Of a stretch of DNA of 64,000 nt, positions 7,563 to 14,702 are shown in pieces. The DNA is taken from NCBI RefSeq assembly GCF_014304815.1, contig NZ_CP047958.1:744001-808000 (forward strand). The letters are read 5' to 3'. The first letter of the stretch is position 1; the number at the start of each line of letters is the position of its first letter. Origin of the DNA: Synechococcus sp. MIT S9220. GTDB taxonomy: Bacteria > Cyanobacteriota > Cyanobacteriia > PCC-6307 > Cyanobiaceae. The translations under genes were made by a program, and so were the position numbers. The notes under the pieces were generated by a model that made no database searches, was not told where the DNA came from, and worked only from the letters and a program-made list of their open reading frames with translations.

Positions 7563-7718
7563 TCACTACCTGGGCTGACAAGGTTTCCAGCCACCTGTTT
7601 TCAGCATCATTTCCCATGCCTCGATGTCGTTGTTCCTGAGCATGCGCCTGACGACTGGTTGACCACCACCCCGTAGCGGTCTGGTCTCGACGATGACCCA
7701 CCGAGCATGAGCAATCGG
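7563..7718 (-). pseudogene. DUF1651 relic, C-terminal two thirds
   Basis: The minus strand has an uninterrupted frame PIAHARWVIVETRPL through RRMLRNNDIEAWEMM and GWKPCQPR ending in TAG. It is the downstream half of a DUF1651 gene. Its upstream homology stops exactly at the stop codon of the exported-protein gene 7719-7997, and the N-terminal piece reappears at 8030-8075. Confidence 0.65.
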
Positions 7719-7997
7719 TCACTTCGAGTAGCCCCTGATCAAACAGAGTTTGTAAGCCGAGAACTGAGCCCGGTTTGGTGGCCACTCTTCGCCGTACTGG
7801 ATGGAGGCGATGCCTCGGTTGATGTTGTCGTCTCCCCAGCCGCCTCCAGCTTTCTGTGCGATGGGGCAGAGAAGTTTCAGGGCCTGTTGACGGGCTTCCA
7901 AATCAGGAATCGACTCTGGGGAAGGACCGGGAGAAGGTTCCGCGTTGACGTGACAGTTGGCGCCGAGAGCCAGAAGGACTGCTGCGAAAACCTTCAT
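7719..7997 (-). CDS. Small exported protein inside a DUF1651 gene
   Basis: The 92-residue product has a signal peptide (1-19, ending VNAEP) and a mature region with two cysteines (LLCPIAQ, KLCLIRG) and a GGGWGDDN motif, likely periplasmic. The family is not recognised. It is flanked on both sides by pieces of one DUF1651 gene in the same orientation, as if it replaced about 75 bases of that gene. Confidence 0.7.
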   Translation of the reverse strand: MKVFAAVLLALGANCHVNAEPSPGPSPESIPDLEARQQALKLLCPIAQKAGGGWGDDNINRGIASIQYGEEWPPNRAQFSAYKLCLIRGYSK

Positions 7998-8029
7998 TGC
8001 CGTGGAGGTGTCTGATGGGTCAATTGTCA

Positions 8030-8075
8030 GTCAGCCGACACCGTTCTTTGGTGCGTGTAGATCGACGAGTATTGG
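8030..8075 (-). pseudogene. DUF1651 relic, N-terminal piece
   Basis: The minus strand encodes ILVDLHAPKNGVG, matching LLVDRHAPKNGVGWL in the copy at 14025-14264. It is the missing upstream part of the relic at 7563-7718. Confidence 0.45.
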
Positions 8076-8160
8076 GGCGGGCTTTAAGAACAGATGAAAT
8101 GCTCTTTCGAGAGAGGTTTAAACCATAGTTGAACCGCACAAACCAGCCAGGCTTGAATCC

Positions 8161-8460
8161 ATGAAACACGTTGCCTTGGGATTGATTTGCATTCTCACCA
8201 CTGCAATGCCCGCCATTGCTTGGGAACCTGGCGATGACTGGCGGGATGACCAATGCGAATCGGTTATCGATGGAGCCGACAGGGTTGCCAATGTCTGCAG
8301 AGGTGTTTACGGGAGGGGAGAAGTTTTTTTGGGGATTTATTGGAATGACGGCGCTGAAGTTGTAGGCCCCTGCAACGCAACTGAAAGCTGGCCTATGGAG
8401 TACCGCGGGTTATCACGTGCCGATGCTTATGACTGGCTCGTTGGGTATTGCGGTTGGTGA
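8161..8460 (+). CDS. Small exported protein, unknown
   Basis: The 99-residue product has a signal peptide (1-20, ending AIA before WEPG) and a mature part with four cysteines (DQCESV, NVCRGV, GPCNAT, GYCGW) consistent with two disulfides. Aromatic, Gly-rich segments (FLGIYWNDGAEVVG) suggest a small beta domain. It is not recognised. A short frame starts at its stop codon in a GTGA overlap. Confidence 0.75.
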   Translation: MKHVALGLICILTTAMPAIAWEPGDDWRDDQCESVIDGADRVANVCRGVYGRGEVFLGIYWNDGAEVVGPCNATESWPMEYRGLSRADAYDWLVGYCGW

Positions 8461-8570
8461 GCATTGAGTTGTGGCCAAGTAAGGATCATGCATCAGTTCA
8501 GCTTGATGCCAGGGAGTTGCAGTGGTGCGCTCAGTTGCTCTTTTCCCTTGGCAATAAGCGCACCCGGTGA
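8457..8570 (+). CDS. Possible short coupled ORF
   Basis: A 37-codon frame starts at GTG inside the stop codon of the exported-protein gene (GTGA overlap), as in translationally coupled genes. The product is hydrophilic with an amphipathic stretch (LDARELQWCAQLLFSLG). There is no other support. Confidence 0.3.
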   Translation: MSIELWPSKDHASVQLDARELQWCAQLLFSLGNKRTR

Positions 8571-8665
8571 AAGCACAGCCAAAAGCACGAAAGGTGTTCG
8601 CGTCCTGCATAGAAGCTAACGACTGAGCGTGGCGACAGCAATATGGGAATAACGCGGAGCTATTG

Positions 8666-9409
8666 ATGGTGAATGCCAGTCTGAACTGGGCCTCAATCTG
8701 GGGGCTGCTGCTCATGGCCCTCTGGGTTCCTGCCCTCGTGGTGTCGTTGCGACGCTTCGATGTGTCGATGGATCGGGGGCAACCGCGCGAGTCGCTTCAG
8801 GGGCTCGGGTTGGCCTGGCTTCTGGTCACCCTGGCCGGACGCTGCATCGCCCTACCGCTTGTGGGATCGATCATGTTTTTTCAGGGGTGGCGGTTGGATC
8901 CGATCCTGCAATTCGGATTGACCCTGCTCGTGTGGGGCACCATCGTTGAGTCGATCCCCTCCATTCGTGCGGACCACCGAGCGTTACAGCAACGCTCGGC
9001 AGAAGATGCTCAGCAATCAAGTCGACAGCGTGCTCTGGAGCTTCGCCTTCGCGATCGTGTGTGGCCCTGGGTGTTTGCACATGCAGTTCTGCCTTTTGCT
9101 GGCATCTATTACGCAATCACCCGGCGCACAATCACACCTTTGCTGTGGGATGCCGTCGCACGATTTGTCGTGCTGCTGATCACGATTGGCGTTGCCTTAA
9201 TGACTGCCCAGTTGTTTCCATATAAACCTGAGTCATTGGTCTTCGGTTTCGGTGGACTGTCAGATGCCGAGACGGTGAACGTCTGGATTCAAGTGGCTGT
9301 GAACTTGGTGTTGATGGTGGCCAATGTGCTCGCTTGTCTTCTGCCTGTGAGGGCTGCCATCCGCCGCACGCAGGCAGATGCGCGTCGCCGTTTGGAAGCC
9401 CGCGGTTGA
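8666..9409 (+). CDS. Ycf66-like membrane protein
   Basis: The 247-residue product begins VNASLNWASIWGLLL and contains FFQGWRLDPILQFGLTLL (about 74-91) followed by ESIPSIRAD, which matches the N-terminal membrane domain of Ycf66, a cyanobacterial/plastid protein of unknown function. The second half (about 130-235) has at least three more hydrophobic segments and is not typical Ycf66, so the protein is longer than, or fused relative to, the classical form. ATG 8666 is preferred over TTG 8663. It is an isolated, GC-richer gene amid tiny AT-rich ones. Confidence 0.75.
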   Translation: MVNASLNWASIWGLLLMALWVPALVVSLRRFDVSMDRGQPRESLQGLGLAWLLVTLAGRCIALPLVGSIMFFQGWRLDPILQFGLTLLVWGTIVESIPSIRADHRALQQRSAEDAQQSSRQRALELRLRDRVWPWVFAHAVLPFAGIYYAITRRTITPLLWDAVARFVVLLITIGVALMTAQLFPYKPESLVFGFGGLSDAETVNVWIQVAVNLVLMVANVLACLLPVRAAIRRTQADARRRLEARG

Positions 9410-9480
9410 CCACGTGTTCTACAGCTCGCTGGAGTTAGTCACACAAACCCCGGGCCTTCTCTCAAGCTTTTGGGTCCCAT

Positions 9481-9858
9481 TTGGCAAAAAAAATCGTGGG
9501 TCGTTCGTGCGCGCACTTTTCCTGTAGCGCCAGCGAATCATTGGTTGATCATCTAATTGAGATTATGGCCGTCTTAAATCTGAGTAATGCCAGTTCCCAC
9601 CTTGGGTTTCGCTCATGCGTGACATTGCGACGAATGCACCGTGATGGCCAATTAGATGACTACTTACGGGATGGAGTGGACAAAAGGGGCATTTATATAG
9701 AGACAGACCCTGATGGTCTGCCGTCATTGCAAAGGCACGTGCAGAACCACACTCGATTCAATGCAGCGTCACCGCTATGGCGAAGGCTGGAGCCGTTGAG
9801 TGATGAAGCGCTGGAGGAAGCGATGGCACCAATCAATCGATGGATTGAAAGCCGTTAA
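9481..9858 (+). CDS. Possible HTH DNA-binding protein
   Basis: A frame of 125 codons from TTG; ATG at 9565 (MAVLNLSNASSHLGF) is a good alternative giving 97 residues. The segment LNLSNASSHLGF..CVTLRRM has helix-turn-helix character, and GIYIETDPDGLPSL could be the wing that follows in excisionase/MerR-like proteins. It has no membrane segment. It may be another element-encoded regulator, but the assignment is weak. Confidence 0.5.
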   Translation: MAKKIVGRSCAHFSCSASESLVDHLIEIMAVLNLSNASSHLGFRSCVTLRRMHRDGQLDDYLRDGVDKRGIYIETDPDGLPSLQRHVQNHTRFNAASPLWRRLEPLSDEALEEAMAPINRWIESR

Positions 9859-9957
9859 TAACTCTGCCAAGCACGGGGCTTTTTATTGCCCTAGAGCCTC
9901 AGCGTCACTGCTTTCCGCAAGGCTGGCTCCCATTCAAATGAAGGATTCGGGCTGTTC

Positions 9958-10389
9958 TTATCTGTCTTGACAAATACGTTTTAAATGTGGGTCATCAGGA
10001 TACTTTGTACTGGCTGTTCTCCATGCGCTCCAATGCCATGGTCCCCAATTTCCTTGATCACTTTTTTGGCGCATATAGTGTCTCCATCCTCCGCTGCCAT
10101 CTCGACAATTCCATAGATATTGACGCTTTGTGATTTCCAAATATTCGTAACGAGGCAAGCCCTTTTCGGACACTCTATCTGTAATTACGATGTCACCTTT
10201 TCTTGATACAACATGGTCGTAAACGCATACATCCTCGAAACAAAATTCGTCTTTTATAAATTCTTTGGGAGTATCATTTCGCCAATAATGTGGGGCAGCG
10301 GATCCAGGCATCGTCCCTAGCCGTTCGTCTGCTGCGAGCACAGGGCTGCCGATGGCGAGGAGCGTCAGAGCTAGGAGGAGTCGTTTCAT
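9958..10389 (-). CDS. Exported protein, unknown
   Basis: The 143-residue product starts MKRLLLALTLLAIGSPVLAA, a clear signal peptide. The mature part has paired cysteines (FCFEDVCVY, NCRDG, RICQD) and many Trp/Tyr residues (GGWRHYM, WGPWHWSAW), pointing to a small folded periplasmic domain. A longer frame reaches 10476, but ATG 10389 places the signal sequence correctly and has GGTGGG directly before it. Confidence 0.7.
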   Translation of the reverse strand: MKRLLLALTLLAIGSPVLAADERLGTMPGSAAPHYWRNDTPKEFIKDEFCFEDVCVYDHVVSRKGDIVITDRVSEKGLPRYEYLEITKRQYLWNCRDGSGGWRHYMRQKSDQGNWGPWHWSAWRTASTKYPDDPHLKRICQDR

Positions 10390-10466
10390 CCCACCAGTGT
10401 GGCCTCGGTCAGTCCTAGGGGGCTGTATGGATTGAAAGCCGTTGATGCTGCTGCCATTCTTTGCGA

Positions 10467-10777
10467 ATGGAACCAAGCTCAGCTGAAAAGGAGATCAACC
10501 GCATTGAGAGGGAGCTTGATGCGGCTAACCCACCATCACCAACCCCCCTGTAAAGCGGGGGGTTGGTGATGAAGGAAAGCCAGGGCCCGGGCGCGGGAAT
10601 GGCAACAGATCACTTGATGCTGTTCTTGTTACTGCCATTTTGCTGCTTGTTGTCGCAGCAGCACTGGTGTTCGCAGGCCAGATGAGCCAAGACCAACGAA
10701 ATCAGCTGACGGCTGGTTCTATTGGTGGCGCTGTGGGCTTGTTAATGGGTTACGGCGTTGGAAAGTTCAGGCCCTAG
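10467..10777 (+). pseudogene. Broken small membrane-protein gene
   Basis: ATG 10467 opens a 28-codon frame (MEPSSAEKEINRIERELD...) ending at TAA 10551 in the loop of a strong hairpin. The adjacent frame then runs to TAG 10775 and encodes a membrane segment (LVTAILLLVVAAALVFAG) and GSIGGAVGLLMGYGVG, but has no good start. The simplest reading is one gene interrupted by a frameshift at the hairpin, perhaps by insertion of it. Confidence 0.3.
10534..10571. repeat. 15-bp perfect inverted repeat
   Basis: CATCACCAACCCCCC (10534-10548) pairs with GGGGGGTTGGTGATG (10557-10571) around the 8-base loop TGTAAAGC. No T-run follows on either strand, so it is not a standard terminator. Confidence 0.8.
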
Positions 10778-10782
10778 TCAGT

Positions 10783-10830
10783 CGCTGGAAGGATGTGAGT
10801 TACCAGATCTGCATTGACCCAGCGGATCAC
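10783..10830 (-). pseudogene. DUF3104 relic, C-terminal scrap
   Basis: The minus strand encodes VIRWVNADLVTHILPA, matching the C-terminus of the intact DUF3104-like gene at 6267-6536 with only a few base changes. The upstream part of the gene is absent; a terminator-like hairpin lies where it should be. Confidence 0.6.
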
Positions 10831-10832
10831 AA

Positions 10833-10864
10833 CAAAAAAAGGGGGGTGATCTCCATCACTCCCC
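10833..10864 (-). terminator. Terminator reading leftward
   Basis: On the minus strand GGGG(A)GTGAT-GGAG-ATCAC(C)CCCC forms an almost perfect stem followed by TTTTTTT. It may end the DUF2808 transcript, about 370 bases downstream of that stop codon, or a lost gene. The stretch 10865-11085 holds a second C/G-rich hairpin (about 10967-10988) and no supported gene. Confidence 0.7.
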
Positions 10865-11085
10865 AACCCTCATCATTGCCACCCGTTAAGCGGCCTGATC
10901 ACAGTAAAAATTGATGCCTGCTCACCGTGAGTGGCGATGCATTTTCCGAATTCTTTCCATTAAGAAGGGGGGATGGCGGTGTCCCCCCGAAGGCCTTGAG
11001 ACCGTTTCCGGAAGCCTCTGGCCTTGCGCCATTTTTAACTTCTGTGTATCTCTTGGAACATAAGTGGAACTACCTGTCTTCAGCA

Positions 11086-11231
11086 GTCCGGAATCACATG
11101 GGTGACCAGGTCTGCATTGACCTAGCGGATCACACCTGAATCCACATCAGCGATCTGGAACTGGTTGTGGATCTTCGGATCACGTGCAGCGCCGTTGCAG
11201 TGGATGACATGCCCTAGCCACGAATCCTTAG
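11086..11231 (-). pseudogene. DUF3104 pseudogene with nonsense codon
   Basis: The minus strand encodes DSWLGHVIHCNGAARDP, NQFQIADVDSGVIR, then TAG where the intact copy has TGG, then VNADLVTHVIPDC and stop. The start and first 35 or so residues are missing. The truncated end abuts the stop codon of the DUF2808 gene. Confidence 0.65.
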
Positions 11232-11232
11232 G

Positions 11233-11757
11233 TCACCACTGATTCTGGAAGATCTTCATGTCAACTACGCCCACCATTTGATGGACAGGATTTGGCCCTG
11301 CTGGAATCGCCGTCACTGAAAATGTATAGAAGCCTTGAGGTGGATTCACTCCTGCTTGAAAAGCGATGGTTACGGTGTCTCCAGGCTTCACCACAGATGA
11401 AAATTTGACCTCGACTGAGCGGGCGTCATCGCTGAATTTCGCCTCGACGTCAAGTGACCTGCCTTGATGACGCGGAGTTCCTATAAATGCTTGAACAGGG
11501 ACGGCTCCATATGAGAAAGCGTTCTGACCCTGGATCTGTTCAAGATTGATACCTCCCAGATCTGCACCTGCACCCTTTGGGAATTCCAGGGTTAAGTAAT
11601 AAACGGCAGCACCTTGAAAGGCATACCAGCTGTAGTTAGTCAGTTTCGCCTTTGTAGGCACAGCCACAAAACTAGTTTGAGTATTGATCTCGACAGCTTT
11701 CACGGATGATGCACTGATCAGCGCAGCTGCAATAAAGGTTGTACCCAGAAGACGCAT
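11233..11757 (-). CDS. DUF2808 exported protein
   Basis: The 174-residue product begins MRLLGTTFIAAALISASSVK, a signal peptide, and matches DUF2808, a cyanobacterial family of exported proteins of unknown function. The family pattern is visible: YYLTLEFPKGAGADLGGINL, FIGTPRHQGRSLDVEAKFSD, VVKPGDTVTIAF, GFYTFSVTAIPAGPNP and a short C-terminal strand. A longer frame reaches 11817, but the signal peptide fixes ATG 11757. Its stop codon touches a DUF3104 relic. Confidence 0.8.
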   Translation of the reverse strand: MRLLGTTFIAAALISASSVKAVEINTQTSFVAVPTKAKLTNYSWYAFQGAAVYYLTLEFPKGAGADLGGINLEQIQGQNAFSYGAVPVQAFIGTPRHQGRSLDVEAKFSDDARSVEVKFSSVVKPGDTVTIAFQAGVNPPQGFYTFSVTAIPAGPNPVHQMVGVVDMKIFQNQW

Positions 11758-11885
11758 CGGAAGTGGGTTGATTAGTGGATCTTTGTTGAGGTGTGCAGAA
11801 CCCTGGATCACTGCCAAGGGCTTGAGGGTGGTTCATGCAGATCTGCACGAGGTCGGCACCGACAACTCACAGAAGGTAATCAAAA

Positions 11886-11907
11886 ACCCCACTCGTGAGA
11901 GCGGGGC
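11886..11907 (-). terminator. Orphan copy of the 3685 terminator
   Basis: The hairpin and flanks (AAAAACCCCACTCGTGAGAG and CGGGGCATTG) are identical to those at 3680-3708. Here no minus-strand gene ends upstream of it, so it is a displaced copy. The surrounding 11780-11985 holds a short frame ending INGNSAETIRA that I do not recognise. Confidence 0.6.
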
Positions 11908-11986
11908 ATTGAGGTGTGAGGGGCAGATCATCAACGGCAACTCAGCTGAGACCATCCGCGCATAGTTCACAGCAGAAGGCTTTGCC

Positions 11987-12457
11987 ATGATGAGTTGGTT
12001 ATTCGGATTACTCATGAAGCGAGTTGCATTTACTCTTGTCATGCTCTTGGCAATACCTTTTGACGCAAGAGAGATTCATGCTCACGATGGACATGGTGCG
12101 GAGAAACTAGGTGTCAGCATTACAGAGCTAGTTAACTCATCAAAAGAATGGAATGGACAAGCACTCCCTAATTACCCAGCTGGTCAGGCTGAAATCAAAG
12201 TCTTGAGAATTAAGATTCCCTCGGGCGTGACCCTTCCATGGCACTACCACCCCGTGATCAACTCAGCAGTGATCCTTAAAGGCCGTTTAGAGCTTTATAC
12301 AAAAGACGGGATGACGAAGTCATTTGGAGCAGGAGAAGCTCTGATCGAAGTGGTAAACACAGCTCATGCGGGAAAAGCAGTTGGCCCGGATGATGTTGAC
12401 CTGGTGGTTTTCTATGCTGGGAGTAAAGGAATGCCAACAACGGTCTTATCTAAATAA
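11987..12457 (+). CDS. Exported cupin-domain protein
   Basis: The 156-residue product has a hydrophobic signal region (about 10-28) and then the cupin core: LPWHYHPVINSAVILKGRLE (motif 1 with the His pair and Gly turn) and FGAGEALIEVVNTAHAGKAV (motif 2). A His-rich HAHDGHG follows the signal peptide. Such small cupins bind a metal ion; the substrate is unknown. ATG 11987 has AGAAGG seven bases upstream; ATG 12014 would also give a good signal peptide. Confidence 0.8.
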   Translation: MMSWLFGLLMKRVAFTLVMLLAIPFDAREIHAHDGHGAEKLGVSITELVNSSKEWNGQALPNYPAGQAEIKVLRIKIPSGVTLPWHYHPVINSAVILKGRLELYTKDGMTKSFGAGEALIEVVNTAHAGKAVGPDDVDLVVFYAGSKGMPTTVLSK

Positions 12458-12505
12458 TCGCCAAACTTTGCATAGTCATAATTGAGATAGTCAGCATCGG
12501 GAGCG

Positions 12506-13021
12506 ATGCGTCGAGTGACCAGGGGATCCTCTCTGATCAGCCTCAATACATCAGGAATTGGTTCAGTAGCTGGCGGAACCACTGGTGCATCGCCAACGTT
12601 GGATCACTTACTAAACCTCAAAAAGGAGGTCGCCGTCGATAACGGTGATGTTGCAACGTGCGCCTTCCTCACGAACTCGAAGGTCGAGTCGGTTCTTGGA
12701 GAGCTCAAGGACTCGCAAAGCCAATACCTGCTCAGCCCTTATGGAGCTGAACTTGGTCGTTCCCAGATTGCGGGGAGGCGTTTCGAGCTCAGCAATAACG
12801 TCCCCTCAGACCTCTCCAAGGGCACTGGATCCAATCTGTCCGCTGTTATCTACGGGAACTTCAACGATTTACTGATCGGCCTATATGGCACGACTGAGAT
12901 CCTTGTAGACTCCTTCCCCGACTTCGCTAAAGGCACGACATCTGTTCGGGTGCTGCAGAGCATCGATATTGCTGTCCGCCATGCTGAGTCGTTTGCCTCC
13001 ATGCAGGACGCGATCGCATAA
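12506..13021 (+). pseudogene. HK97-type phage major capsid protein, C-terminal part
   Basis: The 171-codon frame matches the C-terminal half of HK97-family phage capsid proteins: LNTSGIGSVAGGTTGASPT, TCAFLTNSKVESVLGELKD, RFELSNNVPSDL, YGNFNDLLIGLYGTTEILVD and the terminal SIDIAVRHAESFASM. Full proteins are near 300-400 residues, so the N-terminal delta and part of the P domain are missing and the first few codons are not homologous. It is a prophage or satellite relic. A second copy of its 3' end is at 4955-5012. Confidence 0.75.
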
Positions 13022-13115
13022 CCGCGTGACCGCCTGCTTGCGGTTTGCTGCTGCCAGAGTGGATGCTGACTTATTGGGCTTTTGTGTGCACAATGACGAT
13101 AGACAAGCTTTCCCG

Positions 13116-13487
13116 ATGAAATTTTTATTTATTTTTTTCATCCTTTTGCCAGCTTGGTTTGGATCAGCTAACGCAAATGAAAGCAAGCGCCCATACTCAA
13201 GATGGCAAGATTATAATTATACTTTTAAGGGTAGAGATGTTAATAGATGTGTTAACAAAGCATTTAAGTATTTGGTTGTCAGTGGATTTGACGAGGATGC
13301 GGATAGTAGTGTTAACGAGAAGGGGACTTACGGTTATGCATATGGTTGGACTTCTGACTTAAGCGCTCAGGCCACAATTATCTGTGATATGGATGATAGC
13401 GAATCTGTGCTAAAGCTAGTGTACTCTGCCAAGGCTTATAAAGAGAAAGATTCTTTATGGAAAGTGCTCAAATCTGGAAAATGGTAG
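13116..13487 (+). CDS. Small exported protein, family with 6647-7003
   Basis: The 123-residue product starts MKFLFIFFILLPAWFGSANA, a signal peptide. The mature part has VNRCVNKAFKYLVVSGFDED, YGYAYGW, ATIICDMDD and ends YKEKDSLWKVLKSGKW, the same order of motifs and two cysteines as the protein at 6647-7003. It is strongly AT-rich. It starts 95 bases after the capsid relic, in the position of a lost phage gene. Confidence 0.75.
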   Translation: MKFLFIFFILLPAWFGSANANESKRPYSRWQDYNYTFKGRDVNRCVNKAFKYLVVSGFDEDADSSVNEKGTYGYAYGWTSDLSAQATIICDMDDSESVLKLVYSAKAYKEKDSLWKVLKSGKW

Positions 13488-13519
13488 ATTCGACAACTTG
13501 TGTCTATTGGTGCTGCTTA

Positions 13520-13568
13520 ATTGCATAACTGCGTTTCCACCCGCCTGTCTTCTGCATCGTTTCCCGGG
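13520..13568 (-). pseudogene. DUF1651 relic, C-terminal scrap
   Basis: The minus strand encodes ARETMQKTGGWKRS, the DUF1651 C-terminal signature, with both ends missing. It lies beside the VanZ-like gene. Confidence 0.5.
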
Positions 13569-13591
13569 CCAGGTATACCTTCAGCTGATAT

Positions 13592-13951
13592 TTAAGGATC
13601 GCCTGAGACGCCTAGGGATGCAATCAATGCAATAATTGAACCAATCAGCAACCCCGCTAAGTTAGCGATAAAATCAGTCCATTCACCATAGCGATTTACA
13701 TAAGGCTGAATAACTTCTATTGCGCCGCTGTATATTGCAAAGAATAGAATTATGTATCTCCAGCCATTCGGTCTGCGCAAGGCTGTCGGGAATGCAAGTA
13801 ATGCGTAGGCAATTAAATGGTGCGTTTTGTCAGACCCGGCCACTTCAGGTAATTCTTCATTTGGTGATAGGGATAAAAAGCTAACCGAAAGTAAGAGCAG
13901 TACGCTAAGAAAAAACCAATATTTGCCAACTAGACTTATAGCTTTTGACAA
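13592..13951 (-). CDS. VanZ-like family membrane protein
   Basis: The 119-residue product has four hydrophobic segments and the VanZ-like core: SDKTHHLIAYALLAF followed by GAIEVIQPYVNRYGEWTDF and NLAGLLIGSIIA. VanZ-like proteins are small polytopic membrane proteins; the family founder affects teicoplanin resistance, but most members have no assigned role. It sits between two DUF1651 relics. Confidence 0.85.
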   Translation of the reverse strand: MSKAISLVGKYWFFLSVLLLLSVSFLSLSPNEELPEVAGSDKTHHLIAYALLAFPTALRRPNGWRYIILFFAIYSGAIEVIQPYVNRYGEWTDFIANLAGLLIGSIIALIASLGVSGDP

Positions 13952-14024
13952 AGCAATTACTCCTTGCTTGCTTGTTTAATTATCACCTAACGTGCAAGTT
14001 CCATCATTGACTTGCTCGCTTTCC

Positions 14025-14264
14025 TCACCAGAAGACGTTTTGCATCGTTTCCCATGCCTCAATGGCGTTGTGTCTGAGCATCCGTCTGATGACTGGCTGA
14101 CCATTACGCCGTAGCGGTCTGGTCTCAACAAAAACCCACTGCGCGTGTGTCGTTGGATTCGCGTTGGTGAAGCTGCAGACCTTGCCTTCCTGATCGTTCC
14201 GCAACCAGCCGACACCGTTCTTCGGTGCATGGCGATCAACAAGTAGTCGGTCCTTGTTTACCTT
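14025..14264 (-). pseudogene. DUF1651 copy, altered at both ends
   Basis: The minus strand keeps most of the family: LLVDRHAPKNGVGWLRND, SFTNANPTTHAQWVFVETRP and RRMLRHNAIEAWETMQN, but ends NVFW instead of GW(K/R)RC..PRW, and the frame upstream (to 14354) does not look like a normal DUF1651 start. It may still be translated; I treat it as degenerate. Confidence 0.55.
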
Positions 14265-14317
14265 GACTGCAAAAGCTAATTTATGGGAACTACAATCCCT
14301 ATGTATTTTCAATTTCA

Positions 14318-14590
14318 TTGAATAAATTCTCTGCCTTCTTTTGCATAGGCGCATTATTTGTGCTGATAAATATGGATGCTAACAGGAGTGGATACGCTCA
14401 AAACGAGAGCTGGATAAAAAAAGATATTCTTTTAAGTTGCTTGCAGCAGGCTAAAAAAGAAGGAATATCCTGGAATTATCTAGCCTATGTACAGAATGGC
14501 AGGGCCCACTTGTTAACCGAGAGAGTTCGCGGTGGTGATGTTTTTATGTGCGAGGTCAATGGAAATCATGCATCTCCAGATTATAATTAA
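14318..14590 (+). CDS. Possible small exported protein
   Basis: A frame of 90 codons from TTG with a hydrophobic N-terminus (FSAFFCIGALFVLI) and a mature-like part containing LLSCLQQAKKEGISWNYLAY and DVFMCEVNG. Two cysteines could pair. The 5' end lies opposite the extended frame of the DUF1651 copy. The family is not recognised. Confidence 0.5.
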   Translation: MNKFSAFFCIGALFVLINMDANRSGYAQNESWIKKDILLSCLQQAKKEGISWNYLAYVQNGRAHLLTERVRGGDVFMCEVNGNHASPDYN

Positions 14591-14702
14591 GGAATCACTA
14601 CCTGAGTACTGTCATGAAGATCCAGGCGCCGCGAGGGCTTATGCGAGGCATCAAAGCCAGAAGCAAGAGCACAAAGCGCGACGGAATAAGTGCCTGAGAG
14701 AG

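Noticed and set aside
10860-11140. 70-codon plus-strand frame at 10927-11139
   Set aside because: It crosses a C/G hairpin and the DUF3104 pseudogene on the other strand; composition is not protein-like.
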